A stretch of DNA of 64,000 bases from Massilia endophytica (GTDB lineage: Bacteria; Pseudomonadota; Gammaproteobacteria; Burkholderiales; Burkholderiaceae_D). Positions 35,221 to 46,174 of this stretch are shown piece by piece. The stretch's first letter is position 1. Every line of letters starts with the position of its first letter. The DNA lies in assembly GCF_021165955.1 (NCBI RefSeq), contig NZ_CP088952.1, positions 1,922,001 to 1,986,000 on the forward strand, given 5' to 3'. A model generated the notes under the pieces. That model worked only from the letters and a program-made list of their open reading frames with translations, was not told the origin of the DNA and ran no database searches. Position numbers and translations under genes: made by a program.

Positions 35221-36597
35221 ATGATCCGCATCTTTCACCATTATGTTTCACGTATGGCCTTTATCCTGGTGCTGATGGAGCTTCTTCTGCTGCTGGGCGC
35301 AGCGGGCGCCGCGCTCCTCGCCCTGGGCGGCGACGGCAGGGCCGCGCCCCAGTATGGACCGGCCCTTGCCTACGCCCTGTTCTCCATTCTCTGCATGGCG
35401 GCCCTGGGCCTCTACCAGCAGCAGGTGCGCGAAGATACGCGCGCCATGATGCTGCGCCTGCTGCCCGCCATGGGCCTGGGCTTCGGCCTGCACGCGGCAG
35501 CCGCGAGCCTGCTGCCGGGCATCTCCCTCGGCAAGGCCGGCGGCCTGGCCCTGGTGCTGGGAGGCTGCGGCGTGCTGCTGGCGCGCACCCTCCTGCACAC
35601 CTCGGCCCAGTCGCGCATGCTCACCGAAAGGCTGATCGTGGTCGGCGACGGCGCGGTGGCGCGCGAATGCCTGGAACTGGTGGCACAGCGCCAGGGCTAC
35701 CAGCGCTTCAGCGTCGTCGGCTGCGTGCCGGTTCAGGGCGACCAGCGCTGCGTCCCCGCTTCGGTGCTGCTTCCGGCGGGCCGTTCCCTGCTTGCGCTGG
35801 CTCGCCAGCACGGGGCGCACGAGGTGGTTGTTTCCGTCGCGGACCGGCGCAGCGGGGCCTATCCCGTGCGCGAACTCCTGGAATGCGCCCTGGGCGGGGT
35901 GCGCGTCACCGACGCCGCCACCTTCTTCGAGCGCGAGGCGAGCCAGATACGGGTCGACTCGGTTCAGCCCAGCTACCTGATTTTCGGCGGAGGTTTCGAC
36001 CAGAGCTTCGTGCGCGCCGCCGTGAAGCGCAGCTTCGACCTGCTGGCCAGCGGCGCCATCTGCCTTCTCACGCTGCCTGTCATGCTCGTGGCGGCGCTGG
36101 CAATCCGGGCGGAGGATGGAGGACCCGTCATGTTCCGCCAGCAGCGGGTGGGCAAGGACGGCAAGCTGTTCGAAGTGCTGAAATTCCGCAGCATGCGGCA
36201 GGACGCGGAAGGCGACGGCCAGCCGCGCTGGGCCCTGGAAGCCGATCCCCGCATCACGCGGGTCGGCGCCTGGCTGCGCAAGCTGCGCATCGACGAGCTG
36301 CCCCAGATGGTCAATGTGTTCCGGGGCGAGATGAGCTTCGTCGGTCCGCGTCCCGAGCGCGCCTACTTCGTCGAACAGCTGTCGCGCCAGATTCCGTACT
36401 ACGACATCCGCCACAGCATCAAGCCCGGCATCACGGGGCTGGCGCAGGTGCGCTACCAGTACGGCGCGTCGGTGGACGATGCCGTCTGCAAGCTCCAGTA
36501 CGACCTTTACTACGTGAAGAACAACAGCCTGTTCCTGGACCTGCTGATCCTGATCGAGACCATACAGGTCGTCCTCTTCGGCAAGGGCGCCCGCTGA
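35221..36597 (+). CDS. EPS-initiating sugar-phosphate transferase, PEP-CTERM locus type
   Basis: Transfers the first sugar-phosphate to undecaprenyl phosphate at the inner membrane. 458 residues: four N-terminal membrane helices, a CoA-binding-like Rossmann segment (LIVVGDGAVARECLEL), then a fifth helix and the Bac_transf catalytic domain from about residue 270 (KRSFDLLASGAICLL, FRQQRVGKDGKLFEVLKFRS, LRIDELPQMVNVFRGEMSFV, GPRPER). This architecture is the exosortase-locus subgroup (TIGR03013-like). ATG 35221 has GGGAG eight bases upstream; the longer frame from 35158 would cover the hairpins. Its stop overlaps the prsK start. Confidence 0.9.
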   Translation: MIRIFHHYVSRMAFILVLMELLLLLGAAGAALLALGGDGRAAPQYGPALAYALFSILCMAALGLYQQQVREDTRAMMLRLLPAMGLGFGLHAAAASLLPGISLGKAGGLALVLGGCGVLLARTLLHTSAQSRMLTERLIVVGDGAVARECLELVAQRQGYQRFSVVGCVPVQGDQRCVPASVLLPAGRSLLALARQHGAHEVVVSVADRRSGAYPVRELLECALGGVRVTDAATFFEREASQIRVDSVQPSYLIFGGGFDQSFVRAAVKRSFDLLASGAICLLTLPVMLVAALAIRAEDGGPVMFRQQRVGKDGKLFEVLKFRSMRQDAEGDGQPRWALEADPRITRVGAWLRKLRIDELPQMVNVFRGEMSFVGPRPERAYFVEQLSRQIPYYDIRHSIKPGITGLAQVRYQYGASVDDAVCKLQYDLYYVKNNSLFLDLLILIETIQVVLFGKGAR

Positions 36598-38656
36598 TGA
36601 GCGATGCAATGACGGTGGCGGCGGTGAGCCACGGCGTGGCGGCGCTGGCGTTTTGCGGCTTCGGCCTGCTGCTCCTGGCGAGCCGCCGGGCGCGCAGCCA
36701 TCAGCGTTCCCTGCTCGCTGCCTGCGGCCTCACGGCGCTGTGGGCCATCGTCCCGATCCTCTCCGGCCGCGGCCTCGCCGAGGGCGACGCCGCCATGCTG
36801 GGCGACCTGCTTGAGGCGGGGCGCACGGCGGCATGGCTGGTTTTCCTCGTGCTGCTGCTGGCGCCCGCCGGCGTACCCGTCAAGCGCTTCCTGCTGCTGG
36901 CCGCTGCGTTGACGGCCGCGCAGCTGGCCTTGCCCGAACTCCTGAACGGCCCCGCGCCATCGGTGGGAGAGCAGGGCGGAGGCGCCCCGCTTTCGGTGCA
37001 GGGAGTGCTGGGGGCGCGGCTGCTGCTGGCCGTTCTCGGCCTCGCGCTGGTGGAACAGCTGTTCCGCAATACGCCGCCGCGCGAGCGCTGGGGCATCAAG
37101 TTCGCATGCCTGGGGATTGGGGCGCTCTTTGCCTACGACTTCTATCTGTACAGCGACGCCTTGCTCTTCCGCCGCCTGCAGCCGGACCTGTGGGCCGCGC
37201 GGGGACTGGTGAACGCGCTCTGCGTGCCGCTGCTGGCGATATCGGCCGGGCGCAATCCCACCTGGAAGCTGGGGCTGGCCCTGTCACGCAGGATGGCCCT
37301 GCGCTCGGCCGCCCTGATGGGCTGCGCCCTCTATCTGCTCGCAATGGCGGCAGGCGGCTGGTACTTGCGCCAGTCCGGCGGGGCCTGGGGGCCGCTGATG
37401 CAGATGGCCTGCCTGTTCGGTGCGGGCGTGCTGCTCATAGGCGTGCTGTTCTCCGGCACGGCGCGTTCCGCGCTGCGCGTCTTCGTCGCCAAGCACTTCT
37501 TCCAGAACCGCTACGACTACAGGGAGGAGTGGATGCGGTTCACTCGCGCCTTGTCCACGCCCGGCGTCAACCCGGGCGAGCAGGCGATCCAGGCCATCGC
37601 GGCGCTGACCGACAGCAGCGGCGGCGCCCTCTGGCTATTGCGCGAGGGCGAATCCTTCCAGCCCGCGGCACGCTGGAACATGCCCGTGCAGACTGCCAGC
37701 GAGCCGGCGGGCAGCCCGTTCTGCGCGCTGCTGCGGGAACGCCAGTGGATCGTGGATGTGGCCCATCATGCGGAAGGGCTGCCACAGTGGCTGGGCGGCG
37801 TACCGGAACTGTGGATCGTGGTTCCCCTGTCCCTGCACGGCGAGCTGTTCGGCTTCGTGGCGCTGTCCAGGCCCCGCGTCGCCGTGGCGCTGAACTGGGA
37901 GCTGCTCGACCTGCTGCGCATTGCTGGCAGCCAGGCCGCAAGCTGCCTCGCGCACGCGGAACTGGCGGACAAGCTGGCCGTCGCGCGCCAGTTCGAGTCC
38001 TTCAACCGCATGACGGCGTTTATCGTGCATGACCTGAAAGGGCTGCTGGCGGAGCAGTCGCTCATGCTTTCCAACGCCGAACGCCATCACGCCGATCCTG
38101 AATTCCAGCAGGACATGCTGGCAACCCTCGCGCATTCCTCGGACAAGATGAAGCGCCTGCTGCAAAAGCTGAACCGCGAGCGGCGCGCCGAGCAGCATGC
38201 GCCTGCGCCGCTGGCGCGGCTGCTGGAAACCGTGGCAGCTGGTTTCGCGGCTGCGCGTCCGCGTCCCGTGCTCCACCTCGAGCGCAGCGGCATGGCGGTG
38301 ATGGCGCATGCGCAGCAGCTTGAACGCGTGCTGTCCCACCTGGTGCAGAACGCAGTGGATGCAACGCCGCCGGAAGGCAGCATTCATATCGTGCTGGAGG
38401 AGTGCGGGGAGGAAGCTTCCATCACCATCCGCGACACGGGTGCGGGCATGACGCCCCAGTTCCTGCGCGAGCGCCTGTTCCGGCCCTTCGAAACCAGCAA
38501 GGCGGCGGGCATGGGCATCGGGGTGTATGAGGCGCGCGAGTACATCCGCACGCTGGGCGGCCGCATAGATGTGAGCAGCATGGTGGGGCAGGGCACCGTC
38601 TTCACGGTGAGGCTGCCCCTGCACAGGGAGCAGGCGATGGCAGAACAGGAGACGCG

Positions 38657-38660
<4 letters not shown>
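36597..38660 (+). CDS. prsK: PEP-CTERM system sensor histidine kinase PrsK
   Basis: Membrane sensor kinase of exosortase loci, 687 residues. The N-terminal third is a series of about eight membrane helices (from VAALAFCGFGLLLLA to ACLFGAGVLLIGVLF). A GAF-like domain follows (about 320-460). The kinase core has its phospho-His at residue 478 in FIVHDLKGLLAEQ, then HATPase boxes LVQNAVDATP, IRDTGAGM and GMGIGVYEAREYIRTLGG. Start ATG 36597 overlaps the transferase stop by one base and its end overlaps prsR as ATGA. It should phosphorylate PrsR; the signal is unknown. Confidence 0.93.
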
Positions 38661-40003
<1,343 letters not shown>

Positions 40004-40603
40004 TCATTCCTTCCATTGTCCGGCCGCCACAAGCTTCGATTTCAGGCCGGGCAGGGGGAAACCCATGGAGTAGGCCTGCTGCGCGGCTTCCCGCGCCTTG
40101 TCGTACTGCTTCTGGCGCAGGTAGAGCAGGCCGAGGTTGTAGTGGTTGGAGGCGTTGTTCGGTTCGAGGCGCGCCGCCTCTTCCAGCTGTTCCAGGGCCG
40201 AGGATTCCTGTTTGATCGCCAGCAGATAGCCGCCGAAGACTGCCCGCACGCGCGCGTCGTCAGGCCTGAAGCGGATGGCGCGGTCGAAATAGCAATCGAT
40301 GGAGAAGTTCGCGCCCTTGGGCCGCGCCGTTTTCTCGCGCAGCGCCAGCCGCGCCATGGCCGACAGGGCGCGCGGATGGTTGGCGAAGTGCTCCAGCGTG
40401 TAGCCGATATCTCCGCCGAGATAGCCCGACTCGCCCTGCATCAGCTTCTCCACCTTGGGCGTGAAATGGAAGCGCTCCACCGTGAGCAGGCGCTGGCGGG
40501 CATCCGGATCGGCGTAGTCGCCGCCGCTGGGCGGAGGCACGAAGGGCGGGCAGGCCTGGGCCTGGAGGTGGCAGGCGAGGATCAACAGGAAGAAGTGGCG
40601 CAT
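40004..40603 (-). CDS. Exported TPR protein of the EPS locus
   Basis: 199 residues from ATG 40603, with a short signal peptide (MRHFFLLILACHLQAQA) followed by Cys, possibly a lipoprotein. The C-terminal half has TPR repeats (AVFGGYLLAIKQESSALEQL, then NHYNLGLLYLRQKQYDKARE). The middle contains GYTLEHFANHPRALSAMARL, a conserved part of small periplasmic TPR proteins found near O-antigen-type genes. Probable scaffold for EPS assembly. The start lies 22 bases inside the preceding gene; the stop abuts the prsR stop on the other strand. Confidence 0.75.
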   Translation of the reverse strand: MRHFFLLILACHLQAQACPPFVPPPSGGDYADPDARQRLLTVERFHFTPKVEKLMQGESGYLGGDIGYTLEHFANHPRALSAMARLALREKTARPKGANFSIDCYFDRAIRFRPDDARVRAVFGGYLLAIKQESSALEQLEEAARLEPNNASNHYNLGLLYLRQKQYDKAREAAQQAYSMGFPLPGLKSKLVAAGQWKE

Positions 40604-41283
40604 GATGGCTCCTGCGTGAGCAGGCTGGCGTCGAAGTGCAGCTCGACCGGCGACGACAGCGAGAAGTGGACATAGGGAGGCAGCGTGGCCGCCATGACTT
40701 GCAGGCGCCCGGCGCACAGGAATGCAGCGCTGCCGATGCTGCGCGCGCCCAGCCGGGCATGGGAGCGCATGGAGGCGGGGTTGAAGGGAGAAATGCGGCT
40801 GCAGGTCCAGCGCACGCCCGCCGCGTCGAGCTGGCGGTGGGCCTCTTCCCACAGGCGCCCGAAGGTCAGGCCTGACCGCAGCGGCGGCTGGACGAAAACA
40901 TCGAAATCCCATGCCATCTGGTTCGAGCCGAGGCAGTAGCGTGCGCGCACCTCGTCCTCATCGTAGGCGCCGCACTGATACCACAGGAAGCCGGACAGCA
41001 GCCCTCCGCGCGTGGCCGCGATGCATGTCGCGCCATTGGCGAAGCGGCGGGTCAGCACCACGTCCGGCCGGGGACGGGGATGCGGCAGTTCGGCCAGGCT
41101 GGCGGCGGCCGCGATGCGGGTGCCGGAGCTGCGCAGCTCGCGCCGGGGCCGCGGCTGTACCGGCTGGGCGACGAAGCGGTAGCAGTAGAGGTGCAGGCCG
41201 CAGACCTTGAGCAGGCGCGCGAGGGCGTAGAGGACGCCGGTCCAGAAGCCCAGTTCCCGGAATGTGTCGTGCAGGCGGTTCAT
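40582..41283 (-). CDS. Acyltransferase-like (GNAT fold) protein of the EPS locus
   Basis: 233 residues, cytosolic. No name can be given with certainty. Segments LWYQCGAYDEDEVRARYCLG, LWEEAHRQLDAAGVRWTCSR and SMRSHARLGARSIGSAAFL resemble a degenerate GNAT acetyltransferase (motif A/B order, with FNPASMRSHARLG as the acyl-CoA side). It is expected to decorate a polysaccharide or precursor. The gene is seven bases downstream of the ligase gene and overlaps the exported TPR gene, so these three form a minus-strand operon. ATG 41283 is chosen over an upstream start because the latter only adds residues read from the intergenic gap. Confidence 0.6.
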   Translation of the reverse strand: MNRLHDTFRELGFWTGVLYALARLLKVCGLHLYCYRFVAQPVQPRPRRELRSSGTRIAAAASLAELPHPRPRPDVVLTRRFANGATCIAATRGGLLSGFLWYQCGAYDEDEVRARYCLGSNQMAWDFDVFVQPPLRSGLTFGRLWEEAHRQLDAAGVRWTCSRISPFNPASMRSHARLGARSIGSAAFLCAGRLQVMAATLPPYVHFSLSSPVELHFDASLLTQEPSCATSSC

Positions 41284-41290
41284 CCGTTCA

Positions 41291-42565
41291 TTAAACCCTG
41301 GCGTAGCGGCCGCGAACTTGCGTGCGCTCAAGTGCAAGCTCCTTGTAGACCAGCAGGCGCATGACGACGGCGGCGATCATGAGGTAGTAGGGCATGTCGA
41401 AGTAGAGCAGGCTGAGAAAGGCGCCGCCGACGGCGAAGCCGACGAGGCTTGCCTGGATCGCCGCCGCAAGGGTGCTGGCCCAGTGCAGCGACGTGACGCC
41501 GCGGCTGTGGCGCAGTGTCCACGCAGTGCAGCGCCAGGTCAGCCAGCCAAGGAGCAGGTAGAGACCGAGGCCGATGAAGCCATGCTCGCCCAGGGCCTGG
41601 AAGTAGATGCTGTGCGCCGCGTGCACGTCGCCCGGATTCGGGGCGTACATGGCGAAGGTCATAGGCTCGTACATGCTGAAACCTCCTCCCAGGAGGCGGT
41701 CGCGTGCCAGGTTGTAGGCCATGGCCCAGGCGTTGAGGCGGCCGAGAGCCGAGCCGTCGGCCTGATAGTTGGCGATGCTGTCCATGCGCTCGGTCCAGGC
41801 GTCGGGCATGAAGAGCAGCACCAGGGGAACGGCCAGCACCAGCAGCGCGACCCCGGCCAGCTTGTGGCGGCTGCGCAGCCATACGTAAAGCAGCATGGCG
41901 ACGATGGCCAGCAGGCCGCCGCGCGAGTAGCTGCCGATGGCCGCCAGCGCCGTGAGCACCATGGAGACCGCGAGCCCGCGCTTGACCCAGATATGCCGGC
42001 TGTTCTGGTACAGGTAGATCATCAGCGGGATTGTCATGATCAGTGCCAGCGCGATCTCGTTGTTGTCGCCGATGAAGGAGCCGGGCGGGCCCCAGACCCG
42101 GTGATTTCCCCCGCTGCGTATGGTGAAGATGCCGCCCTTCACCCCGTAGTAGCCGAGCGAGATCACCAGCACCCACATCAGGCGGTGCACATCCTGGCGG
42201 GTGCGGATGGCCATGGCTACCACGAAGGTCATGAGCATGATCTTCATGACCTTCGACCATTGCGCGGATGCGGCGTTGGGATAGAGCGCGAACGCCGTGG
42301 TGAGGTTCATCCAGAGCACGAAGGCAAGCAGGGTAAGCATCACCGGCACCACGGGCCACATGCGTGGGCCCTTGGCCAGCAGGAGGCTTGCGAGGGTGGC
42401 GCCCGCCACCACCTGCGCGAAGGGGAAGGTCTGGGCGAATCCCCAGCCCTGGGTGTGCGGATTCATGACGCTGACCAGCACCCACATCATCGCGCCGTTG
42501 GCAGGCGCGCGCAGTATCCAGGGCAGGCTGCCGAATATGAGGACGGTGACGAGAATGTCGCGCAT
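41291..42565 (-). CDS. O-antigen ligase/polymerase-like protein, exosortase-A-associated
   Basis: 424-residue polytopic membrane protein with 10-12 helices, of the Wzy/WaaL superfamily. The subgroup motif WGPPGSFIGDNNEIALAL, the long periplasmic loop with NAWAMAYNLARDRLLGGGFS and HAAHSIYFQALGEHGFIGLG match the putative O-glycosylation ligases of PEP-CTERM loci (TIGR03097-like). It polymerises or transfers the lipid-linked glycan in the periplasm, possibly onto PEP-CTERM proteins; the glycan transfer role is inference. First gene of the minus-strand trio and divergent from the GT2-GT4 fusion. Confidence 0.88.
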   Translation of the reverse strand: MRDILVTVLIFGSLPWILRAPANGAMMWVLVSVMNPHTQGWGFAQTFPFAQVVAGATLASLLLAKGPRMWPVVPVMLTLLAFVLWMNLTTAFALYPNAASAQWSKVMKIMLMTFVVAMAIRTRQDVHRLMWVLVISLGYYGVKGGIFTIRSGGNHRVWGPPGSFIGDNNEIALALIMTIPLMIYLYQNSRHIWVKRGLAVSMVLTALAAIGSYSRGGLLAIVAMLLYVWLRSRHKLAGVALLVLAVPLVLLFMPDAWTERMDSIANYQADGSALGRLNAWAMAYNLARDRLLGGGFSMYEPMTFAMYAPNPGDVHAAHSIYFQALGEHGFIGLGLYLLLGWLTWRCTAWTLRHSRGVTSLHWASTLAAAIQASLVGFAVGGAFLSLLYFDMPYYLMIAAVVMRLLVYKELALERTQVRGRYARV

Positions 42566-42654
42566 GGGTGGGTTTGCGTTCTCTCAACGATGGAAAGCGC
42601 CCCGCCGGTAAACTGGCTTGGGGCTGCCCATCTTAAGACGAAGGAGAACAGGCC

Positions 42655-44730
42655 TTGTTGACCGTGCTCATGGCGACTTTCAATGGCGCCTCCACGCTGC
42701 CCAGGGTGCTGTCGGCCTATTGCCGCCTCATGGTCCCCGCCTGCGGCTGGCGCCTGATCGTCATCGACAACGGCAGCACGGACGATACGCCGGGCATCCT
42801 GGCGCAGTTCGCGCGCAGCCTGCCGATGCAGGTGCTGCACGAACCCCGGCGCGGCAAGAACATTGCCCTGAACCGCGGCCTCGACGCGGCTGGCCGCTGC
42901 GGTCCGCATGAACTGCTCGTGTTTACCGACGACGACGCCACCCCGCAGCCGGACTGGCTGGTCCGGCTCTACGATGCCTCCTGGCGCCAGCCCCTGTTCG
43001 ACATGTTCGGCGGCGCCATCGAGCCGGATTGGGCGGCGGAACCGCCAGCCTGGATCGCGGCCTGCGTTCCGCTCGGGCTCACCTACGGGATCACGGAAGC
43101 GGGCCGCCCGGCGGGACCGGTGTTCGCGGGCCTGGTCTGGGGCGCGAACATGGCGATCCGCGGCCACCTCTTCGCGGCAGGCCTGCGCTTCGACGACAGC
43201 GTGGGACCGGCGGCAGGCAGCTATCCGATGGGAGGAGAGACGGAGCTCACGCGCCGCCTGGCCGCAAGCGGGCACCGCGCCTGGTTCTGTCCCGAAGCCC
43301 GGGTGGCCCACCATATCCGCCAGCGCCAGCTGAATGAGGACTGGATACTGGAGCGCGCACGCCGTTACGGGCGCGGGCAGTACCGCCAGGCACCGCACGG
43401 CGCCTTCCCCGAGCTGCTCGGCGTGCCGCGCTGGATGTTCGCCAAGGCCAGCGCGGAAGCGGCCCGCTGGCTGGGTGCAGTGCTGCGGGGTGACCGGAAG
43501 CAGCGTTTCCTCCATCGGTGGGAACTGGCCTACCTGCGCGGCTACATCGGGGAAGCGTGGCGGGGAGGGACCGCAGGCAAGCGCGTTTTCATCACCTCCT
43601 ATTCCGGTGAACTGGGCGGCATGGAGCTGCGCATGGCGCAGGAGGCGGACTACTTGCGCGCAGCGGGCTGCGAGAGCGTGCTGGCGGTGCCCCGTTTCCG
43701 GGGCAGCAGGAACTGGCTGCGCAGCCTTCGCGGCCGTGGTCTCGATGCCCGCCATTTCACGCCGCCGCCGGTGTTCGAGCAATGGCGCTGGCGCCGTGTC
43801 AACCGATGGCGGGCCGCGGTGTGGTGGACCGGACGCATGCGGCGTGCCCGGCCCGATCTTGTGCATGTGGCCTATTGCTGGAGCAGCTACGGCAATACGG
43901 CGCTGTGGCTGGCCTCGCGCTGCGAGCTGCCCGCCGTAATCAGCGTCCACAACGCCTTCCCGCCGGACAGCTTCAGTTCCTGGCACCGGCCCTTGCTGAA
44001 GGAGGCCTTCCGCTGCGTGCGCGGTGTGTATGCCGTTTCCTCTTCGGCGCTCCAGCATTTCCTTGCCCTCTACCGCGACTTCCTGCCCGAGAGCGCGCTG
44101 CGCGCAGTGATCCCCAACGGCGTCGATACGCGCCGCTTCCAGCCTTCCCAGGCGGCCCGCCAATCCATGCGCCAGCGCCTCGGCATCGAGCCGGATGCGC
44201 TGGTGATCGGCTCGGTGGGGCGGCTTTCGCCGCAGAAGCGGCCGGAAATGCTGGTCCGGCTGCTGGCCGAGCTTCTGCCGCGCTTTCCCGGCCTGCGCCT
44301 GGTGCTGGCCGGCAGCGGGCCTCTGGAGAGGGCATTGCGCCGCAGCGTGGACGCCAGGCAGCTCTCCGGCCACGTCATCTTCGCAGGCTACCAGGAGAGG
44401 GTGGAGGAGCTGCTGCCTGCCCTCGACCTGCACCTGCTTCTCAGCAGCCGCGAGGGCTTCGGCATTGCCACCATCGAGGCCATGGCCTGCGGAGTTCCTG
44501 CGGTAGCGACCGACGTGCCCGGCAATGCGGATGTGCTGGGCCTGAGCGCAGGAGGCGTGCTGGTGCCGCCCGACGACCTGCACGCCATGGCGGCGACAGT
44601 CGCAGGCCTGCTGGCCGCCCCATTGCGGCGCGCTGTCATGGGAGAGCGGGGCAGGGCGGAGGTCTGCGCGCGCTATGACCACAGCAAGATCCAGGCGCAG
44701 GTACAGGCCTTCTATCGAGGGCTGCTCTGA
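42655..44730 (+). CDS. Fused glycosyltransferase, GT2 plus GT4
   Basis: 691-residue chain with two glycosyltransferases. Residues 1-300 are a GT-A family 2 enzyme (LTVLMATFNGASTLPRVL, VIDNGSTDDTP, VFTDDDATPQPDWL with the DxD, GANMAIRG, GGETELTRRL). From about 309 (FITSYSGELGGMELRMAQE) a GT-B family 4 enzyme follows with IGSVGRLSPQKRPEMLVRLL, GSGPLERALR and SSREGFGIATIEAMACGVPA. It probably adds two successive sugars. The start is TTG 42655: AAGGAG at 42641-42646 sits eight bases upstream and the first ATG would cut into the first beta strand. The flippase gene follows after one base. Confidence 0.9.
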   Translation: MLTVLMATFNGASTLPRVLSAYCRLMVPACGWRLIVIDNGSTDDTPGILAQFARSLPMQVLHEPRRGKNIALNRGLDAAGRCGPHELLVFTDDDATPQPDWLVRLYDASWRQPLFDMFGGAIEPDWAAEPPAWIAACVPLGLTYGITEAGRPAGPVFAGLVWGANMAIRGHLFAAGLRFDDSVGPAAGSYPMGGETELTRRLAASGHRAWFCPEARVAHHIRQRQLNEDWILERARRYGRGQYRQAPHGAFPELLGVPRWMFAKASAEAARWLGAVLRGDRKQRFLHRWELAYLRGYIGEAWRGGTAGKRVFITSYSGELGGMELRMAQEADYLRAAGCESVLAVPRFRGSRNWLRSLRGRGLDARHFTPPPVFEQWRWRRVNRWRAAVWWTGRMRRARPDLVHVAYCWSSYGNTALWLASRCELPAVISVHNAFPPDSFSSWHRPLLKEAFRCVRGVYAVSSSALQHFLALYRDFLPESALRAVIPNGVDTRRFQPSQAARQSMRQRLGIEPDALVIGSVGRLSPQKRPEMLVRLLAELLPRFPGLRLVLAGSGPLERALRRSVDARQLSGHVIFAGYQERVEELLPALDLHLLLSSREGFGIATIEAMACGVPAVATDVPGNADVLGLSAGGVLVPPDDLHAMAATVAGLLAAPLRRAVMGERGRAEVCARYDHSKIQAQVQAFYRGLL

Positions 44731-44731
44731 G

Positions 44732-46171
44732 ATGGAACGCACCCGCCGCTCGCTGCTGTTCTCCTTCGCGGAAAAGTACACGGCCCTGCTGCTCGCGACG
44801 GCGGGCAGCATGCTGATCGCCCGCGTGCTGACGCCCGCCGAAATCGGCATTTATGCCATCGGCGCGGTGCTGGCCGGGCTGGCCCAGGTGCTGCGCGACT
44901 TCGGCGTGGGACAGTATCTCGTGGCGGCGCGCGAACTGACGCGCGAGCAGCTGCGGGCAGCGCTGGCTGTATCCCTGACGGCGGGGTGGTCGCTTGCCCT
45001 GCTGGTGGCGGCAGCGAGTTCCCCGCTGGCCGCCTTCTACGGGCAACCGCGCCTGCACCAGGTGCTCCTGCTGCTGTCGCTGAATTTCCTCATGGTGCCC
45101 ATTAGCTCCATGACGCTGGCCTGGCTGCGCCGCCATATGCAATGGCGCGCCGTGTACTGCATCAACAGCAGCCACGCGCTGACGCAGTTCGGGCTCTCGG
45201 TCGGACTGTCGCTGCTTGGCTATGGCTGCGTGGGCCTGGCGCTCGCCACGGTGGGCGCGGGCGTGGCGGGCCTGCTTGTGAGCCTGCTGTTCCGGCCCGC
45301 CGAGCTGCCGTGGCTGCCGCGCTGGCGCGGCGCAGGCGCCGTGCTGCAATTCGGCGCCTATGCGGCGGGCGGCAACATCATCGACGAGGCGGGCATGGCG
45401 GCGCCGGATCTGATTGTCGGAAAGCTGCTGGGCAGCGCGGAAGTCGCCATATTCGGCAAGGCGCAAAGCCTGCTCAATCTCTTCGCCTACGGCATATCGA
45501 GCGCGGTGTCGCCGGTGCTGCTCCCCCTGTTCGCCGCCCAGGCGCGCGAGGGCAGCGACCTGCGCGCCAGCTACCTGACCACCGTAAGCTGCATCACGGC
45601 GCTGTCCTGGCCCTTCTTTTCCTTGCTGGCCATCCTCGCCCTGCCTGTGATCCGGCTGCTCTACGGAGCCCAGTGGGATGGGGCGGCGCCGCTGGTGCGC
45701 ATCATGTGCTGTTCCGCGGCCGTGTTCAGCATGTTCAATATGGCGCGCTATCTTTTTGTGGCGACGGGCCATGTGCGCGAGCAGGCGCGGCTCGACGCGT
45801 GGTCGGTGGCCCTGCGCATCGGCGCCCTGCTGCCCGCCGCGCTGGCGGGGCTGGAGTGGGTCGCGGTGGCGGTGGCCTTCGGCGCCGTAGGGCGCAGCTG
45901 GCTGACGTGGCGCTGCCTCCAGCATCTGGCAGGACTGCAGGCGCGCGCGATGGGCGCGGCAGTCTGGCGCAGCGCCGTACTGGCCGGTGCCTGTGCGCTG
46001 CCAGCGCTGGCTGCGCTGATGCTCGTGCCCGGAGGAGCGGCCCAGCTGCTGGCGGGGGGAGGCGGAGCGGCGCTGGCCTGGCTGGCGGGAATACTGCTTC
46101 TGCGCCACCCGCTGGCGAAGGAGCTTCCCCGGCTGTCCTTGCGCCGCCCCGTGCGCGGCATCGCGGAGTGA
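44732..46171 (+). CDS. Polysaccharide flippase, Wzx/MOP type
   Basis: 479-residue membrane protein with about 12-14 helices. It begins SLLFSFAEKYTALLLATAGS and IARVLTPAEIGIYAIGAVLA, typical of Polysacc_synt/Wzx exporters of the MATE-like superfamily, and continues with NIIDEAGMAAPDLIVGKLLG. It moves undecaprenyl-linked repeat units across the inner membrane. ATG 44732 is chosen because the preceding frame sequence overlaps the end of the glycosyltransferase gene. Middle gene of a three-gene plus-strand operon. Confidence 0.88.
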   Translation: MERTRRSLLFSFAEKYTALLLATAGSMLIARVLTPAEIGIYAIGAVLAGLAQVLRDFGVGQYLVAARELTREQLRAALAVSLTAGWSLALLVAAASSPLAAFYGQPRLHQVLLLLSLNFLMVPISSMTLAWLRRHMQWRAVYCINSSHALTQFGLSVGLSLLGYGCVGLALATVGAGVAGLLVSLLFRPAELPWLPRWRGAGAVLQFGAYAAGGNIIDEAGMAAPDLIVGKLLGSAEVAIFGKAQSLLNLFAYGISSAVSPVLLPLFAAQAREGSDLRASYLTTVSCITALSWPFFSLLAILALPVIRLLYGAQWDGAAPLVRIMCCSAAVFSMFNMARYLFVATGHVREQARLDAWSVALRIGALLPAALAGLEWVAVAVAFGAVGRSWLTWRCLQHLAGLQARAMGAAVWRSAVLAGACALPALAALMLVPGGAAQLLAGGGGAALAWLAGILLLRHPLAKELPRLSLRRPVRGIAE

Positions 46172-46174
46172 ACC

